Assembly (NCBI GenBank): GCA_963778185.1
Contig: CAVZTF010000003.1
Span: 310,001 to 374,000, forward strand
Length of the DNA stretch: 64,000 nucleotides
Direction of reading: 5' to 3'
Source of the DNA: RPQJ01 sp963778185
GTDB lineage: Bacteria; Pseudomonadota; Gammaproteobacteria; Steroidobacterales; Steroidobacteraceae
The notes below the pieces were generated by a model. The model had not been told where the DNA came from. It saw nothing but the letters and a program-made list of their open reading frames with translations, and did not search any database. This document shows positions 1 through 10,260 of this stretch, piece by piece; positions within the stretch are counted from its first letter, which is position 1, and each line of letters starts with the position of its first letter. Both the position numbers and the translations under genes were made by a program.

Positions 1-1249
1 ACCGCTGGCCGTCGATGAGCGAGGCCACGTACGCGAGGACACGCAGCTCGAGCTGGCGCGCGGCGAGGTCCGGCTGCAGGGGCACGGGAAGGTCGGTGCG
101 CGCGAGCCAGTCCGGAGACCGGCGGACGACCGAGGGCGATGCCGCCTCCTCCCGCTTCGCCGCCGAGAACGTCACGACGGTCTCGCGCCTCGCATGCCGG
201 CTGGCGGGCGAACTCAGGTAGGGGACCTCGTCCTCACGGCATTCGACGCCCGCGAAGCCCGCCGACGGCAGAATCTCGCGGACCTCCTCGAGGGCGTAAC
301 GGCTCGCCGGATCGTGGCCCTGGAACGCGAGCGAACCGCTGTTCACCCAGCGCCCGCCGGGCCTCAGCCAGCGGTTGACGCGCTGCGCGAAGCCGGCGAA
401 GTCCTCGTCGATGATGTCGATGAGCCAGGGAGTGACGACCGTATCGAAGGCGCCCGTCGTGAACGGCCCGGCGGTGACGTCGGCGAATACCAGATGCATT
501 CCTGGCGGTGCGCGACGCGGCGCCTGCAGGCGGCGCAGGATCGCGTGCTCCTCGATGCCCCGTGGCGCAATCGGGAACTCGTAAAGCTCGAGCGATTCCC
601 CCGCGAACAGGCGTCGTGCCGCGAGCATCAGCAGCGGATTGATGTCGGCGGCCAGCAGCAACTCGGGACGACGGCGGACGTGCAGGTCGTAGGCGAGGCG
701 GCCCGCCCCGAGTCCGAGGAGCAGTGTCCGGCCGGGCCCCGCCACGCCCAGCGCCGCGTCGACGAGTCGGTAAGCCGCTTCGTTCTCCGCCTCGCCCCAG
801 CACCAGTCCCGGTGCAGGTTCGCGTAGTAGCCGGTGAGGGTCTGGCCCGCGGGCAACGACACTTCCAGCGCACGATAGACTTCCGGCGCTGCGGCATCGG
901 TTGCGTCCGCCAGGGGAGCGAGCAACGCGCGCAGGCGACGCGCGTGATCGCTGCACGCGGCGGCGAGGAGCTTCAGGCGAGTGCGGGTACTGGCACGGTC
1001 GGCGGCACCCTCCAGCGCTGCCCGGTAGCGGGCGGCCTGGCGTTCGAGTTCGGCGACGAAGGCATGCAGCCGGGCGCGCCAGTCACCGAGCGCGGCCGCC
1101 GGATCGGCGAAGAGCCACGGCAGTCCGCCGACTTCGGGAAACTCGACTTCGCAGGCCACGCACGCCAGTCGTGCGCCCGGCCCGAGCGGGCCGCGGCAGC
1201 GCGGGCAGCACAGCAGGTCGAGTGGCAGGGCCTGGCCAGGGGTCGCCAT
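1..1249 (-). CDS. Trm112-like zinc domain plus class I SAM-dependent methyltransferase (C-terminus off the left edge)
   Basis: The minus strand reads open from ATG at 1249 to the window edge, about 416 residues without a stop. Residues 14-33 carry paired cysteines (CPRC at 15-18, CVAC at 30-33), as in Trm112p/YcaR-like zinc ribbons. Residues 176-189 (LLLGLGAGRLAYDL) form a Rossmann SAM-binding motif I, followed by the acidic ADIN at 201-204. A later FDTVVTPWLIDIIDEDF stretch and the RPGGRW turn fit a class I methyltransferase. The start lies 25 bp downstream of the DUF1501 gene, so it may be the last gene of that operon. The substrate cannot be read from sequence. The start is supported by the end of the upstream gene and the zinc domain beginning at once. 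Confidence 0.8.
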   Translation of the reverse strand, partial: MATPGQALPLDLLCCPRCRGPLGPGARLACVACEVEFPEVGGLPWLFADPAAALGDWRARLHAFVAELERQAARYRAALEGAADRASTRTRLKLLAAACSDHARRLRALLAPLADATDAAAPEVYRALEVSLPAGQTLTGYYANLHRDWCWGEAENEAAYRLVDAALGVAGPGRTLLLGLGAGRLAYDLHVRRRPELLLAADINPLLMLAARRLFAGESLELYEFPIAPRGIEEHAILRRLQAPRRAPPGMHLVFADVTAGPFTTGAFDTVVTPWLIDIIDEDFAGFAQRVNRWLRPGGRWVNSGSLAFQGHDPASRYALEEVREILPSAGFAGVECREDEVPYLSSPASRHARRETVVTFSAAKREEAASPSVVRRSPDWLARTDLPVPLQPDLAARQLELRVLAYVASLIDGQR

Positions 1250-1274
1250 GGCCCGCGACCCTACCATGAACGCG

Positions 1275-2909
1275 TCAGGCGATGCGCCCGTTCACGATCG
1301 GGTTGAAGGCGATCAGGCTTTCCTGCAGCGATGCCGAGCCGAGGCCGTGGCGCGGGAACTGCGTGCCGAACTGGCCTTGCTCGCCGTGCAGGGCCATGTA
1401 GTTCAGCACGACGGTTTCCACGAGCAGGTTGACGTTGTTCGCCGCCGGGCTCGAAGCGGTTTCCACCGAGGCGTCGGCGCGGAAGTAGCCGATCTGCTGG
1501 TGGCGCGCTGCGCCGCCGGCGCCGGTGTCGACGAGCTGCGGACGCCCGCGCGGGTTGTAGACCAGGAAGAACGAGGCGGCGGTGGACTGGTTGTCGCTGG
1601 TCCACATGAACTTGCCGCGGCCGTCCGGCGTGTTGTCCACCTGCCCGCTGGCCGACAGCGAGCCGTCCGAGAACACGTACAACATCAGCGGCATGCCGCG
1701 TCGCGCGGCGTACTCGAGGCAGGCGCCCATGCAACGCCCGGCGCGGAAGTCGCGCACTTCGCCGGTCGCGCGGCCCTGCCCGTGGTAGTCGTAGCCGCCC
1801 ATCGTGATCGTGCCTGCGCCGGCGTAGCCGGACAGCACCATCTTCATGACCGCAGCGGTCTTCTGGAACTCGCCGTCGGAGTCGTACTCGGCCTGCGAGA
1901 AGACCCCCGAACCGCCCACGATGTCCGGGTCGAGCTCGGGATTGAGGCTGGACGGGTCGCCGAAGCGATCCACCACGTCAGCAGCCTTCACGTAGCCGCA
2001 GCTCACCAGCTCGCGTACCACTTCGCTGCGCGTGACCGTGGTCTGCTTCGGATCCGGCCAGTCCTGCTTCGGGTCGATCGCCTGCAGCTTGCGGTGGCTG
2101 ATGCGCTGGATCGACTCCATCACCACCACGGTGTCGTCCACGCTCAACAGGTTCGCGAGCTGGCCCGTGTCGACGAGGCCCGTGACGTCGCTCGCGCGGT
2201 CCACCTTGGTCGGGCGCACCGACAGGTCGATCAGGCCCGCCGGAGCCATGGAGTTGCCGCCCGAGTCCGACGCACGCGAGCCGATCAGGGTCGCAAGCGA
2301 GCCGTTGGCGCCGGCGCGATGGATGCCGTACATCGGGTTGTGCGGGTTGTTGCCGGTGTCGTTCTCGGACCGCGCGGCGATGACTGCCCCGTTGATCGCC
2401 GCGGCCGTCCCCGCGGAAATGCGATCGCGGATACCGCGCAGGAACGCGCTGTCGGAGTGGAAGGCCAGCCCGAGCGAGGTGTCCGTGAAGCTCGTCCCCG
2501 TCGCCGGGTTGATGAGCCCCGGCACCATGTCGCCCGGCAACCCGAGCTTCCCGTAGCCGGCGGTCGTGAGGAAATCGAGTTGCCCGCCCGGGCCGCCGAC
2601 CAGTACGTTCGAGCCGACCATGTTCGCGCCGCCGGCCAGGTCGATGCAGATGAACGGGATCTTGCCTGCGCCGAGCACTTCGATGCCGCAGGTCGAGCGC
2701 AGCGCCTCGAGGTCGGGCGACAGCGCCGCCATCGCCGCGCGCGGGTTGGCGAACAAGCCGAAGACCGTCGGCGCCACCACGGTGCCCATGCCCGCGGCCA
2801 GGCCCTGCGCCAGGAAGTCGCGGCGGGTCACCGGACGCTTGTGGCCGTCCGTGTGGCGGATCGGCTCGTCGAGCGCGAGCTGTCGTGGGGGTGCCTTGCG
2901 AATGATCAT
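1275..2909 (-). CDS. Tat-exported DUF1501 family protein
   Basis: This 544-residue protein has a twin-arginine export signal: TRRDFL at residues 28-33 followed by a hydrophobic stretch (GLAAGMGTVVAPTVFG). That predicts folded export to the periplasm. The body matches DUF1501, a family with an alkaline-phosphatase/sulfatase-like fold but mostly unknown activity, often encoded beside cytochrome c or LamG/DUF1800 secreted proteins. Recognisable stretches include FICIDLAGGANMVGSN near residue 90 and TITMGGYDYHGQG further on. It is 34 bp downstream of the LamG/cytochrome lipoprotein gene and probably shares its transcript. No frameshift is visible in this gene, unlike its upstream neighbours. The family call is from memory of the motif pattern; function is not assigned. 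Confidence 0.85.
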   Translation of the reverse strand: MIIRKAPPRQLALDEPIRHTDGHKRPVTRRDFLAQGLAAGMGTVVAPTVFGLFANPRAAMAALSPDLEALRSTCGIEVLGAGKIPFICIDLAGGANMVGSNVLVGGPGGQLDFLTTAGYGKLGLPGDMVPGLINPATGTSFTDTSLGLAFHSDSAFLRGIRDRISAGTAAAINGAVIAARSENDTGNNPHNPMYGIHRAGANGSLATLIGSRASDSGGNSMAPAGLIDLSVRPTKVDRASDVTGLVDTGQLANLLSVDDTVVVMESIQRISHRKLQAIDPKQDWPDPKQTTVTRSEVVRELVSCGYVKAADVVDRFGDPSSLNPELDPDIVGGSGVFSQAEYDSDGEFQKTAAVMKMVLSGYAGAGTITMGGYDYHGQGRATGEVRDFRAGRCMGACLEYAARRGMPLMLYVFSDGSLSASGQVDNTPDGRGKFMWTSDNQSTAASFFLVYNPRGRPQLVDTGAGGAARHQQIGYFRADASVETASSPAANNVNLLVETVVLNYMALHGEQGQFGTQFPRHGLGSASLQESLIAFNPIVNGRIA

Positions 2910-2943
2910 GTTGCGTACCTCGGGTCGTGGCGAGCGGCCACGG

Positions 2944-5395
2944 TCAGTGCACCAGGGTGACCGCGCTGCCGAGCAACGCGGCGCAGCTCGCCTTGACGAC
3001 GGTTTCAGTGCGTCCGGCCGGGCAGCTCGCGCCGCAGGACGTGAGCCGGCCGATCATGGAATCGAGTTCGGTGCGAACGGCCGCCGCATCGGGCTCGGTA
3101 CCCACGTTCTGCGCCATCATGCGGCCGACCAGCGAGTCGACGATGATGCCGCGCCCCCCGCCGGCGAAGGCCACCGACGGAGCCGCCGCGAAGTTGAAGC
3201 CGGGGAAGTACGTGGCGCGCGCCGACGTGTCCTCCACCAGCGCATCGCAGTACTGGATCGCGAGCTGGGCGATCGCCACCGGGTGCGCCGAGACGAACGT
3301 GTCGATGCTCTCGATGGTGGGCAATGCCTGCTTCACCTGGTCGTAGGTCGCGCGGACGGAGGGGCGCGTCGAGCTCACGCCCGTGAGATCCGCCATCGTC
3401 GCGTTGATCTCGTCGAACACCCTGAGGCCCACGTCCGCGGCGCGCGGCACGTCGGCCGGCGGGGCCGGCGCCAGCGGAATGGGGTCCGTGCGGACGTTCG
3501 TGCGGCCGCCGAGCACGTCGAAGGTGAGGAAGAACTCGTCGTCTTCCGGCCCCTTCTGCAAGCCGATCACCGTGCCGATGTTCGACAGCGGCTGACCCAG
3601 CGGGCCGTACTCGGAGTCGGTGAGCGCGGTGTCGAGCGTCCGGTAGGCCTGCCCGACCTCCTCCTCGGCGCCGTTGACGCCGATACGCATGCCCGCGAGC
3701 GGGATGTTCCCCGGCCGCGCCGCCGGATCGAGGCTGATGAACGTGGGCTTGTCGAACAGGTAGCCGTAGCTGTCGAACTGGCTCACCTCGAACATGATGT
3801 ACGACTGCGGCACGTCGACGAGGTGGCTCACCGAGAACAGCAGGTAGAACTTCTCGCCCACGCCGGCCTGGAAGTTCTGGCTGACCTGCGGCTGCGTGAG
3901 CGCGCGGTTGTAGACCGCGACCAGCCGGAATACGCCCTCGAACTGGCGGTCGCCCGAGACTTCGTTGCCGAGCACGAAGGCGAACGTGTCGTCCCAGTCG
4001 GCCAGCGTGCCGCCGGCCACCGGATCGGCATCGCCCGTGAACTCGCCGTTCACGTAGAGGCGACGGCCGTTGACCGGGTCGTAGGTCGCGACGACGTGCT
4101 GCAGGGTCGCCTGCAGGTCCTCGTCCGCGGCGGCCGTCGTGAGCTTGGGATCGCCCGCCTGGTCGGTGCTGCTCGAGCGGTTGTAGAAGTCGTAGCTGTA
4201 GAGCGTCTGCCCGAGCATGAGGTTGCGCGTGGTCGTGCCGCCGGAGTAGGACACGATGCGCGAGTCCTCCTGCGCGACGTTGCCGGGCGCGACCCAGGCC
4301 TCCACCGTGTACTCGCCCGTGCTCTTGATCAGGTCGTGGAGCTTGCGGCTCGAACCGGTCGAACCCTGCGCCTTGCCGCTGCGGACGTTGATGCCCCAGC
4401 CGCCGACCCAGGTGACGTCGCCCGAAAGATTGAGGTTCAGTGCCGGCTCGACACCGCTGGTGTCGTAGGCGACGTTGCCGCTGCCGGTCTTGAACTCCCA
4501 CAGCCCGATGACGTTGGCGTTGTAGCGGTTGCCGCCGCTCGCGACGGTGCCGTCATAGAGCGAGAGCGCCTTCGACAGCACGAGCGACGGGTCGACCTGC
4601 GTCACCGGGATTGACCCGGCGAAGGAGCGGATCGCGGCCTCCATCTCGCTCGAGTTCGCGGCGCAGTCGCTCCAGCAATTGTGGAACTCGTTGCGCAGGC
4701 GCAGCACGAGGCGCGAGAACTCGGGCTGGTCGAGGTTGATCTTGACGCGCGCGGCGGCATAGGCCTCGTTCGAGTCGCTGGAGGCGAAGTACGGCGACTG
4801 CGCATTCGCGGCGGACGAGGTGTGGCAGCGCGAGCAGTACTCCTCCAGCAGCGGGTGAACCGTGCTCGCGAACAGCCCCGGCGAGGCCGGGAAGCTGCGG
4901 CTCGCGCCCGGGTCGCGGATCGGCGGCGCCTTGAGCTCGACACCGCCGCCGACCTGCGACGTCCCGGCCCAGTTCGTGATCCAGGTGGTGAGGATGTCGG
5001 CGCAGGCGTCCGCGCTGGCCAGCCAGCAGTTGTGGCCGCCGGCCACCTTGGCGACCATGCGCGAGTCGCGGGGCGAAGCGAGCGTGACGATGCCGTTGGC
5101 GGCAGCGTAGGCCAGGTTCACGTCGTCCAGGCGCACGAACTCGGGCGCCTGCCCGCCCGACGTGTGGCATTGCCCGCAGCGATTGCTCGCCTTGAGGTTG
5201 TCCCAGACATTGATCTTGAACGACTGCACGTCGGCGGTGGCCGGCGGAGGCCCGCTGTAGGTGGCGGGGGTGCCGCCGGAGGTCACGGGGTTCTCGACCG
5301 TGTCCGCGCCGCCGCCGCAACCCGCGAGGATTGCGAGCATGCCGGCGAGCGCGAAGGCGCGTGTAGAGCGGCGATCCTGAGCGAAGGATGTCCAT
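2944..5395 (-). CDS. LamG-domain lipoprotein with c-type haem motifs; apparent frameshift in the signal peptide
   Basis: The best start is ATG at 5395, preceded by a good ribosome binding site (GGAGAG). From there the frame gives MDILRSG and then must shift by one base to enter AFALAGMLAILAGCGGG, a lipoprotein signal with lipobox LAGC. The span is 3n+1 bases, consistent with a single indel between 5395 and about 5340. The mature part has two CxxCH haem-binding motifs (CGQCH, CSRCH) in the first 200 residues. It then has a LamG/concanavalin-like region (SGKAQGSTGSSRKLHDLI, YTVEAWVAP, RRLYVNGEFTGD) and a long C-terminal part of unknown fold. It lies 12 bp after the cytochrome gene and before the DUF1501 gene. 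Likely an outer-envelope redox or binding protein; partner unknown. Confidence 0.8.
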
Positions 5396-5407
5396 GGTGC
5401 TCTCCGT

Positions 5408-6617
5408 TCAATCGCCCATGCAGTAGGCCGCGGACTCGGCGAAGACGCGCTTGAGCCTGTAGCCGTCGGACCGGAACGAACTGACGTCATCGAATCCACG
5501 CTGCGCGCGGTCCGCGCCGTCGCTCGGCGGCCGCAGGCAGACATTGCGGAAGACTTTCTCGACCTGGCAGCGGGCGAAGGCTGTCCTGCTGGCGAGCTCG
5601 CTGGCCCATGGACTTCGCACCCTGCCCGCGGCCCGGCAGTGCGGCAGTCCCAGCCGAGCAGCGCGTTCTGGCCGTCGCGCCAGTAGTTGCCCCAGTGGTC
5701 GTCCGGCGTGCGAGTAGCCGTACGGAAGGTTGTCGTCGTTGTTGAAGTACTTGGCCGGACCACGCCCGGCGTGTACACGAGGGCCCGGCCGCCTCGTCGA
5801 AGGTGTAGTAGGCGAACGCCTGGGCCAGCGGATCCATGCCGCTGTGGCAGCCGATGCAGTTGTTCAGGAAGATGCGGCTGTCGCCGCCCGGGCTGCGGGT
5901 CACGTCCTGGCGGATCCGGTCGGACGGGCGCGTCGGTGTCCAGCACCTGCTCCAGTCGCGGCACAGGTGGTTCATCATGCGTGAAGCGGAACATCGCCCG
6001 GTTGGTGCCGGCGACGAAGAATGCCTCGGCCGCGGCGCGGGTGGTGATGACGCCCGCCGTCGCGTCGGGCGGGAGGCCCGTCGCCGAGGACTGTGTCGTC
6101 GCGCACGAGCGCGTCCTTCAGGTCTGCGTTCTGCTCCCTTCCAGCGCCTCGTAGTGATCGTTGCTCGAGGGCGAGAACGGCGGCAGGCCGAGGCCGCTGC
6201 GGCCGACGTAGCAGGATGTCGCCGACAGCACCGTGTTGAACGGCACGTCGTCGCGCACCATGCCGATGACGGTGGCCGTGTAGTCGTTCAGCGGCACGAA
6301 CACGCTCTGGTCACGATTGGTCCACGGCGTCGCGAAGTTCTTCAGCGTGACGTTGTAGAATGCGCTGTTGTCCATCGCGGTGTAGGCGGCATCGAGGCTG
6401 CGACCCGCCGGCGACGTCGGCCGCCATGTCGTCGAGGACGGCGTGCGTCGGCGGCACGCCGGCCAGCCGGTCGTGGATGCGTTTCGCCTGCTTGCGCGAG
6501 TCGGCGGACGAGACCGCGGGTTGCAGCATCGCAAGGGCCGCGCCGACGAGCAGCGCGAATCGTGCGACCGGCGCGGCCGCACGGTGGCGACGCCTGCACC
6601 ATCCTGTCCCTGCGCAT
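5408..6617 (-). pseudogene. Secreted c-type cytochrome family protein, broken by about seven frameshifts
   Basis: No single frame covers this gene, but consecutive minus-strand frames give one coherent protein. From ATG 6617 a signal-like segment (ARFALLVGAALAML) leads to HDRLAGVPPTHAVLDDM. Then come SLDAAYTAMDNSAFYNVT, DDVPFNTVLSATSCYVG, DATAGVITTRAAAEAFF, and the haem motif in LNNCIGCHSGMDPLAQAF. The end is FARCQVEKVFRNVCLRPP and YRLKRVFAESAAYCMGD, with the stop at 5408. Shifts fall near 6590, 6410, 6140, 6085, 5970, 5800 and 5640. The amino-acid pattern remains intact between shifts, which suggests sequencing or assembly indels more than ancient decay, though I cannot tell. It leads the operon with the LamG and DUF1501 genes. 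Confidence 0.65.
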
Positions 6618-6854
6618 GTTGCGATCTCCCTCAGGCCGCTTGCGGTTTGTCACGGGGGGCAATGTGGAATGCCGCGAGGTCGCCGCCAAGCGCTCCATGC
6701 GGTTATGGGATGGCGCTCACAGAACCCTGCGTTCTGAGAGTCTGCTCACACATCGCGACGCGATGCGTGGAGCACCCGGTGCCCTATGAGACAAAGTGCC
6801 CTAACCGGTGCGCATCGTGCGCGCCGCGCCGCCACCATTACTGGGGATCGCTCG

Positions 6855-9514
6855 ATGCGCAGACTCGTCAGACAATCGGCCCGGGCCGCGCGGCTCTGCG
6901 GAGCGCTCGCGGGTGCCGCTGTCCTGCTCGCCGCCGCCGGCTGCACCAGCGGTGACGGCAGCGCCTCGTCCGGCAACGGCCAGGATCCCGACCCCGTCGT
7001 GCTCGATGTCCCCATCGCCTACGTCAAGCGACCGGTGCCCGGCGGCCAGGGCATGCCGCCAACCGATGCGCGCCAGCTGCGCACGATTCCAGCCGGGCGC
7101 AGACCTCTTCGTGCGCGACCGGGCATCGCCGACTGCCGCCGAGAGTCAACGTCACCGGGCGCGATCACCCAGGGCGAGGGCGACGACATCCGCGACGTCG
7201 AGGTGTCCTACGACGGCAGGAAGGTCGTGTTCGCGATGCGCGAGCCGCTGATCGAGGGCGCCGACGAGGAAGACCAGCCGACCTGGAACATCTGGGAGTA
7301 CGACGCTCGAACACGCGACGAGCTGCGCCGCGTCATCCCGTCGGACATCGATCGCCGAGGAAGGCCACGACGTCGCGCCACACTACCTGCCCGGACGGAC
7401 GCATCGTCTTCTCCTCCACGCGGCAGCGCCAGTCGCAAGGCCGTGCTGCTCGACGAGGGCAAGCCGCAGTTCGACGCCCAGGACGAGGATCGCCACGAGC
7501 CCGCCTTCGTCCTGCACGTGATGAACGCCGACGGCAGCGGACATCCGGCAGATCTCCTTCAACCAGAGCCACGACCTGGATCCCGCGGTGCTCGACGACG
7601 GGCGCAGGTCGCTGTTCAGCCGCTGGGACAACGCCGGCCGCGAACAACGAGATCAACCTGTACGCGGTGAAGCCGGACGGCTCGCAACTCGAGCTGCTCT
7701 ACGGCGCACAGAGCCACGCGACCGGCACGAACGGCAGCGACGTGCAGTTCCTGAAGCCGCGCCAGGGAGCAGACGGCCGGATGCTGACGATCGCCCGGCC
7801 GTTCCACGACCGATCGACTCGGGCGGCGAGCTCTTCGACATCGACGTCGCCAACTACGTGGAGAACCTGCAGCCGACCGCTGCCGAACCGCGGCGTGCTG
7901 GCCGGTCCGGCACAGACGCCCGCGATCGTGAACGACGTGCGCACCGACGACGCGGTCCGTCGCCCGGCGGCGCGTTCAGTGCGGCGTATCCGCTGTTCGA
8001 CGGCACGGCCGGCTGTTCGTGAGCTGGATCGCAGTGCCGGCTGCTCGAGGGCCAGGCCGATCGTGCCCTGCACCACCGACCGCCTGGCGACCGGCACGGC
8101 CGTCGCCGCGCCCCCGCTGTACGGGATCTGGATGTACGACCCCCGGCAGGGCACCCAGCTGCCGGTGGTGCCGCCGGTCGAGGGAGTGCTCTACACGGAG
8201 ATCGTCGCGCTGCAGCCGCAAGCCCTGCCCCCCGTCCTGCTCGATCGGATTGCGGGCGTGGATTTCGACGCGGAGCTCGAGACCGAGGGCGTCGGTATCC
8301 TCGACATCCGCAGTGTCTACGACATGGACGGCGTGGACATGGCCCCGGGAGGCATCGCCGCCCTGTCGGACCCAGCGCAGACCACGGCGGCGCAGCGGCC
8401 CGCTCGCTTCCTGCGCATCGAGAAGGCCGTCGGCCTTCCGGACGAGGACGTGCGCGACTTCGCGAACAGCGCCTTCGGCGTCACTGCCGCCTTCGGAATG
8501 CGCGAGATCCTCGGCTACGCGCCCGTCGAGCCGGACGGCTCGGTGCGGATCAAGGTGCCGGCCAACGTGCCCTTCGCCGTCACGGTCCTCGACGCGAACG
8601 GGCGGCGCATCGGCGCGCGGCACGACAACTGGCTGCAGGTGCGCGTGGGCGAGGAGCTGCGCTGCAACGGCTGTCACGATACCGCCAGCGGCGAGTCGCA
8701 CGGCCGCAGCAACCTGTTCGGTGCCGCTTACGACGGCGCACCCGCCGACCGGCCTGCCCTTCCCGAACACGAATCCCGCGTTCTTCGCGGATTTCGGCGA
8801 GACCATGGCCCAGGTGCGCGCGCGTATCAGTTGCGCAGACCGACTGCGCCGCGCTTGAGCCGTCCGTCGACGTCGCCTACGACGATGTCTGGACGGACCC
8901 CGTGGCCGCCGGCCGGGCCCCCGATGCATCGTTCGCGTACCGCTACGCCGACCTCGACACGCCGGCACCGACCAGCGCGGACTGCATGATGAACTGGCGT
9001 TCCGGATGCCGCATGACCATCCACTACGAGGCGCACATCCACCCGCTGTGGAGCAAGCCGCGCGTCACGCTCGCCGTCGACCAGGTCACGGTGCTGGCCG
9101 ACGATACCTGCACGACCTGCCACTCGGATCGCGACGGCGCGGGGGCGTTGCGCGTGCCCCCGGGGCAGCTCGAGCTGACCGACGGGCCCTCGAGCGACGA
9201 GCCGGATCACAAGAGCCTACCGCGAGTTGTTCGCGGGCGACAACGAGCAGGAGCTCGTCGCCGGCAACCTGCAGGACCGCCAGGTCCAGGTCGGCGTCGA
9301 CCCGGTCACGGGCGATCCGCAGTTCGCTCCCGTGCCGGTGCCGGCCTCCATGGCTGCGGGCAGCGCGGCCGCATCTGTGCGCTTCTTCGCAAAGTTCGGT
9401 CCCGGTGGCAGCCATGAAGGCCGCCTGACCCCTGCCGAGTTGATGCTCGTCTCAGAATGGGTGGACGTCGGGGCGCAATACTTCAACGACCCGTTCGCCG
9501 CGCCGCTCGACTGA
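6855..9514 (+). pseudogene. HzsA-like PD40/cytochrome c lipoprotein, broken by at least nine frameshifts
   Basis: From ATG 6855 a lipoprotein signal (LLAAAGCTSGDGS) begins a roughly 880-residue protein that must be assembled across frames. Recognisable parts are VEVSYDGRKVVFAMREP and HDVAPHYLPDGRIVFSSTRQ (PD40/TolB-type beta-propeller blades), then LFDIDVANYVENLQP. A clean stretch from about 8,050 to 8,740 carries GIWMYDPRQG and the haem motif CNGCH. Downstream are IHYEAHIHPLWSKPR and CTTCH. The C-terminus is LTPAELMLVSEWVDVGAQYF, ending at 9514. This layout resembles proteins annotated as related to the hydrazine synthase alpha subunit; that similarity does not imply anammox. Shifts cluster at 7,080-7,900, 8,740-8,870 and 9,220. 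It heads the plus-strand operon ending with the DUF3570 gene. Confidence 0.65.
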
Positions 9515-9516
9515 AA

Positions 9517-10260
9517 ATGATCCGACGCCTGCTGACCGCCGCCATGATGCTCGGGATGATGTTCCCGGTCGCCGCCCCCGCCGCACGCGGCGGCAGCGAG
9601 GTCGTCGTGCAGGACGCCTATCTCGATTTCCACAGCGGTCCCGGCCGGGGCTACCCGGCGTTCCACGTCGTCGGCCGCGGCGAGTCGGTCGAACTGCTGC
9701 GCCGGCGCACGGACTGGATCAAGGTCCGCAGCTCCGGCGGCAAGGAAGGCTGGGTGCATCGCAGCCAGCTCGAGCAGACGCTGACGCCCGGCGGTGAGTC
9801 GGTCGTTCTGCCGGCGCCCACGCCGGAGAGCCGGACGGGTCATCGCTGGGAAATCGGGCTCGCCACTGGCGATTTCGACGGAGCGAGCGTCGTTTCCGTC
9901 AACGGCGCCTGGACCATGACGCCCTCGCTGCTCGCCCGCGCCGATGCTTCGCACCTGCTCGGCGACTACTCCAACGGGTGGCTCGCGACGGCGGGGATAG
10001 CCCACGTCTTCGTGCCCGAGTGGCGCGTCGCACCGTTCGTCGGCATCGGTGGCGGCGTCGTGCACGTCTCGCCCAAGGCCACGCTGGTTCGTGCCGAGGA
10101 CCGTACCGACGAGGCGGCCTACGCTGCCGTCGGCGTGCGCGGCTACCTCAGCAACCGCTTCCTGATGCAGGCCGAGTACCGCGGGTACGTGGTGTTCACG
10201 AGCCGCAACGAAAACGAGGAGATCGAGGAATGGACCGTCGGCTTCACGTACTTCTTCTGA
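9517..10260 (+). CDS. SH3-domain outer-membrane beta-barrel protein
   Basis: ATG 9517 lies two bases after the HzsA-like stop, indicating co-transcription. The 247-residue product has a signal peptide (LLTAAMMLGMMFPVAAPAARG). A bacterial SH3-like domain spans about residues 30-90, including the GW dipeptide in KEGWVHRSQLEQ. The C-terminal half has alternating hydrophobic and polar strands ending in VGFTYFF, an aromatic C-terminus typical of outer-membrane barrels. Strand-like segments include WEIGLATGDFDGAS and FLMQAEYRGYVVF. The SH3 part could bind peptidoglycan or a partner, anchoring the barrel. No enzyme motif is present. Confidence 0.8.
   Translation: MIRRLLTAAMMLGMMFPVAAPAARGGSEVVVQDAYLDFHSGPGRGYPAFHVVGRGESVELLRRRTDWIKVRSSGGKEGWVHRSQLEQTLTPGGESVVLPAPTPESRTGHRWEIGLATGDFDGASVVSVNGAWTMTPSLLARADASHLLGDYSNGWLATAGIAHVFVPEWRVAPFVGIGGGVVHVSPKATLVRAEDRTDEAAYAAVGVRGYLSNRFLMQAEYRGYVVFTSRNENEEIEEWTVGFTYFF

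Noticed and set aside
1248..2960. Long plus-strand open frame opposite the DUF1501 gene
   Set aside because: It is the antisense shadow of a GC-rich gene: Arg/His/Val-rich with no domain, while the minus strand shows a Tat signal and DUF1501 pattern.
6855..9514. Hydrazine synthase alpha subunit, implying anammox metabolism
   Set aside because: The resemblance is to the wider HzsA-related PD40/cytochrome group; no beta or gamma subunit, hydrazine dehydrogenase or ladderane genes are present, and the gene is frameshifted.
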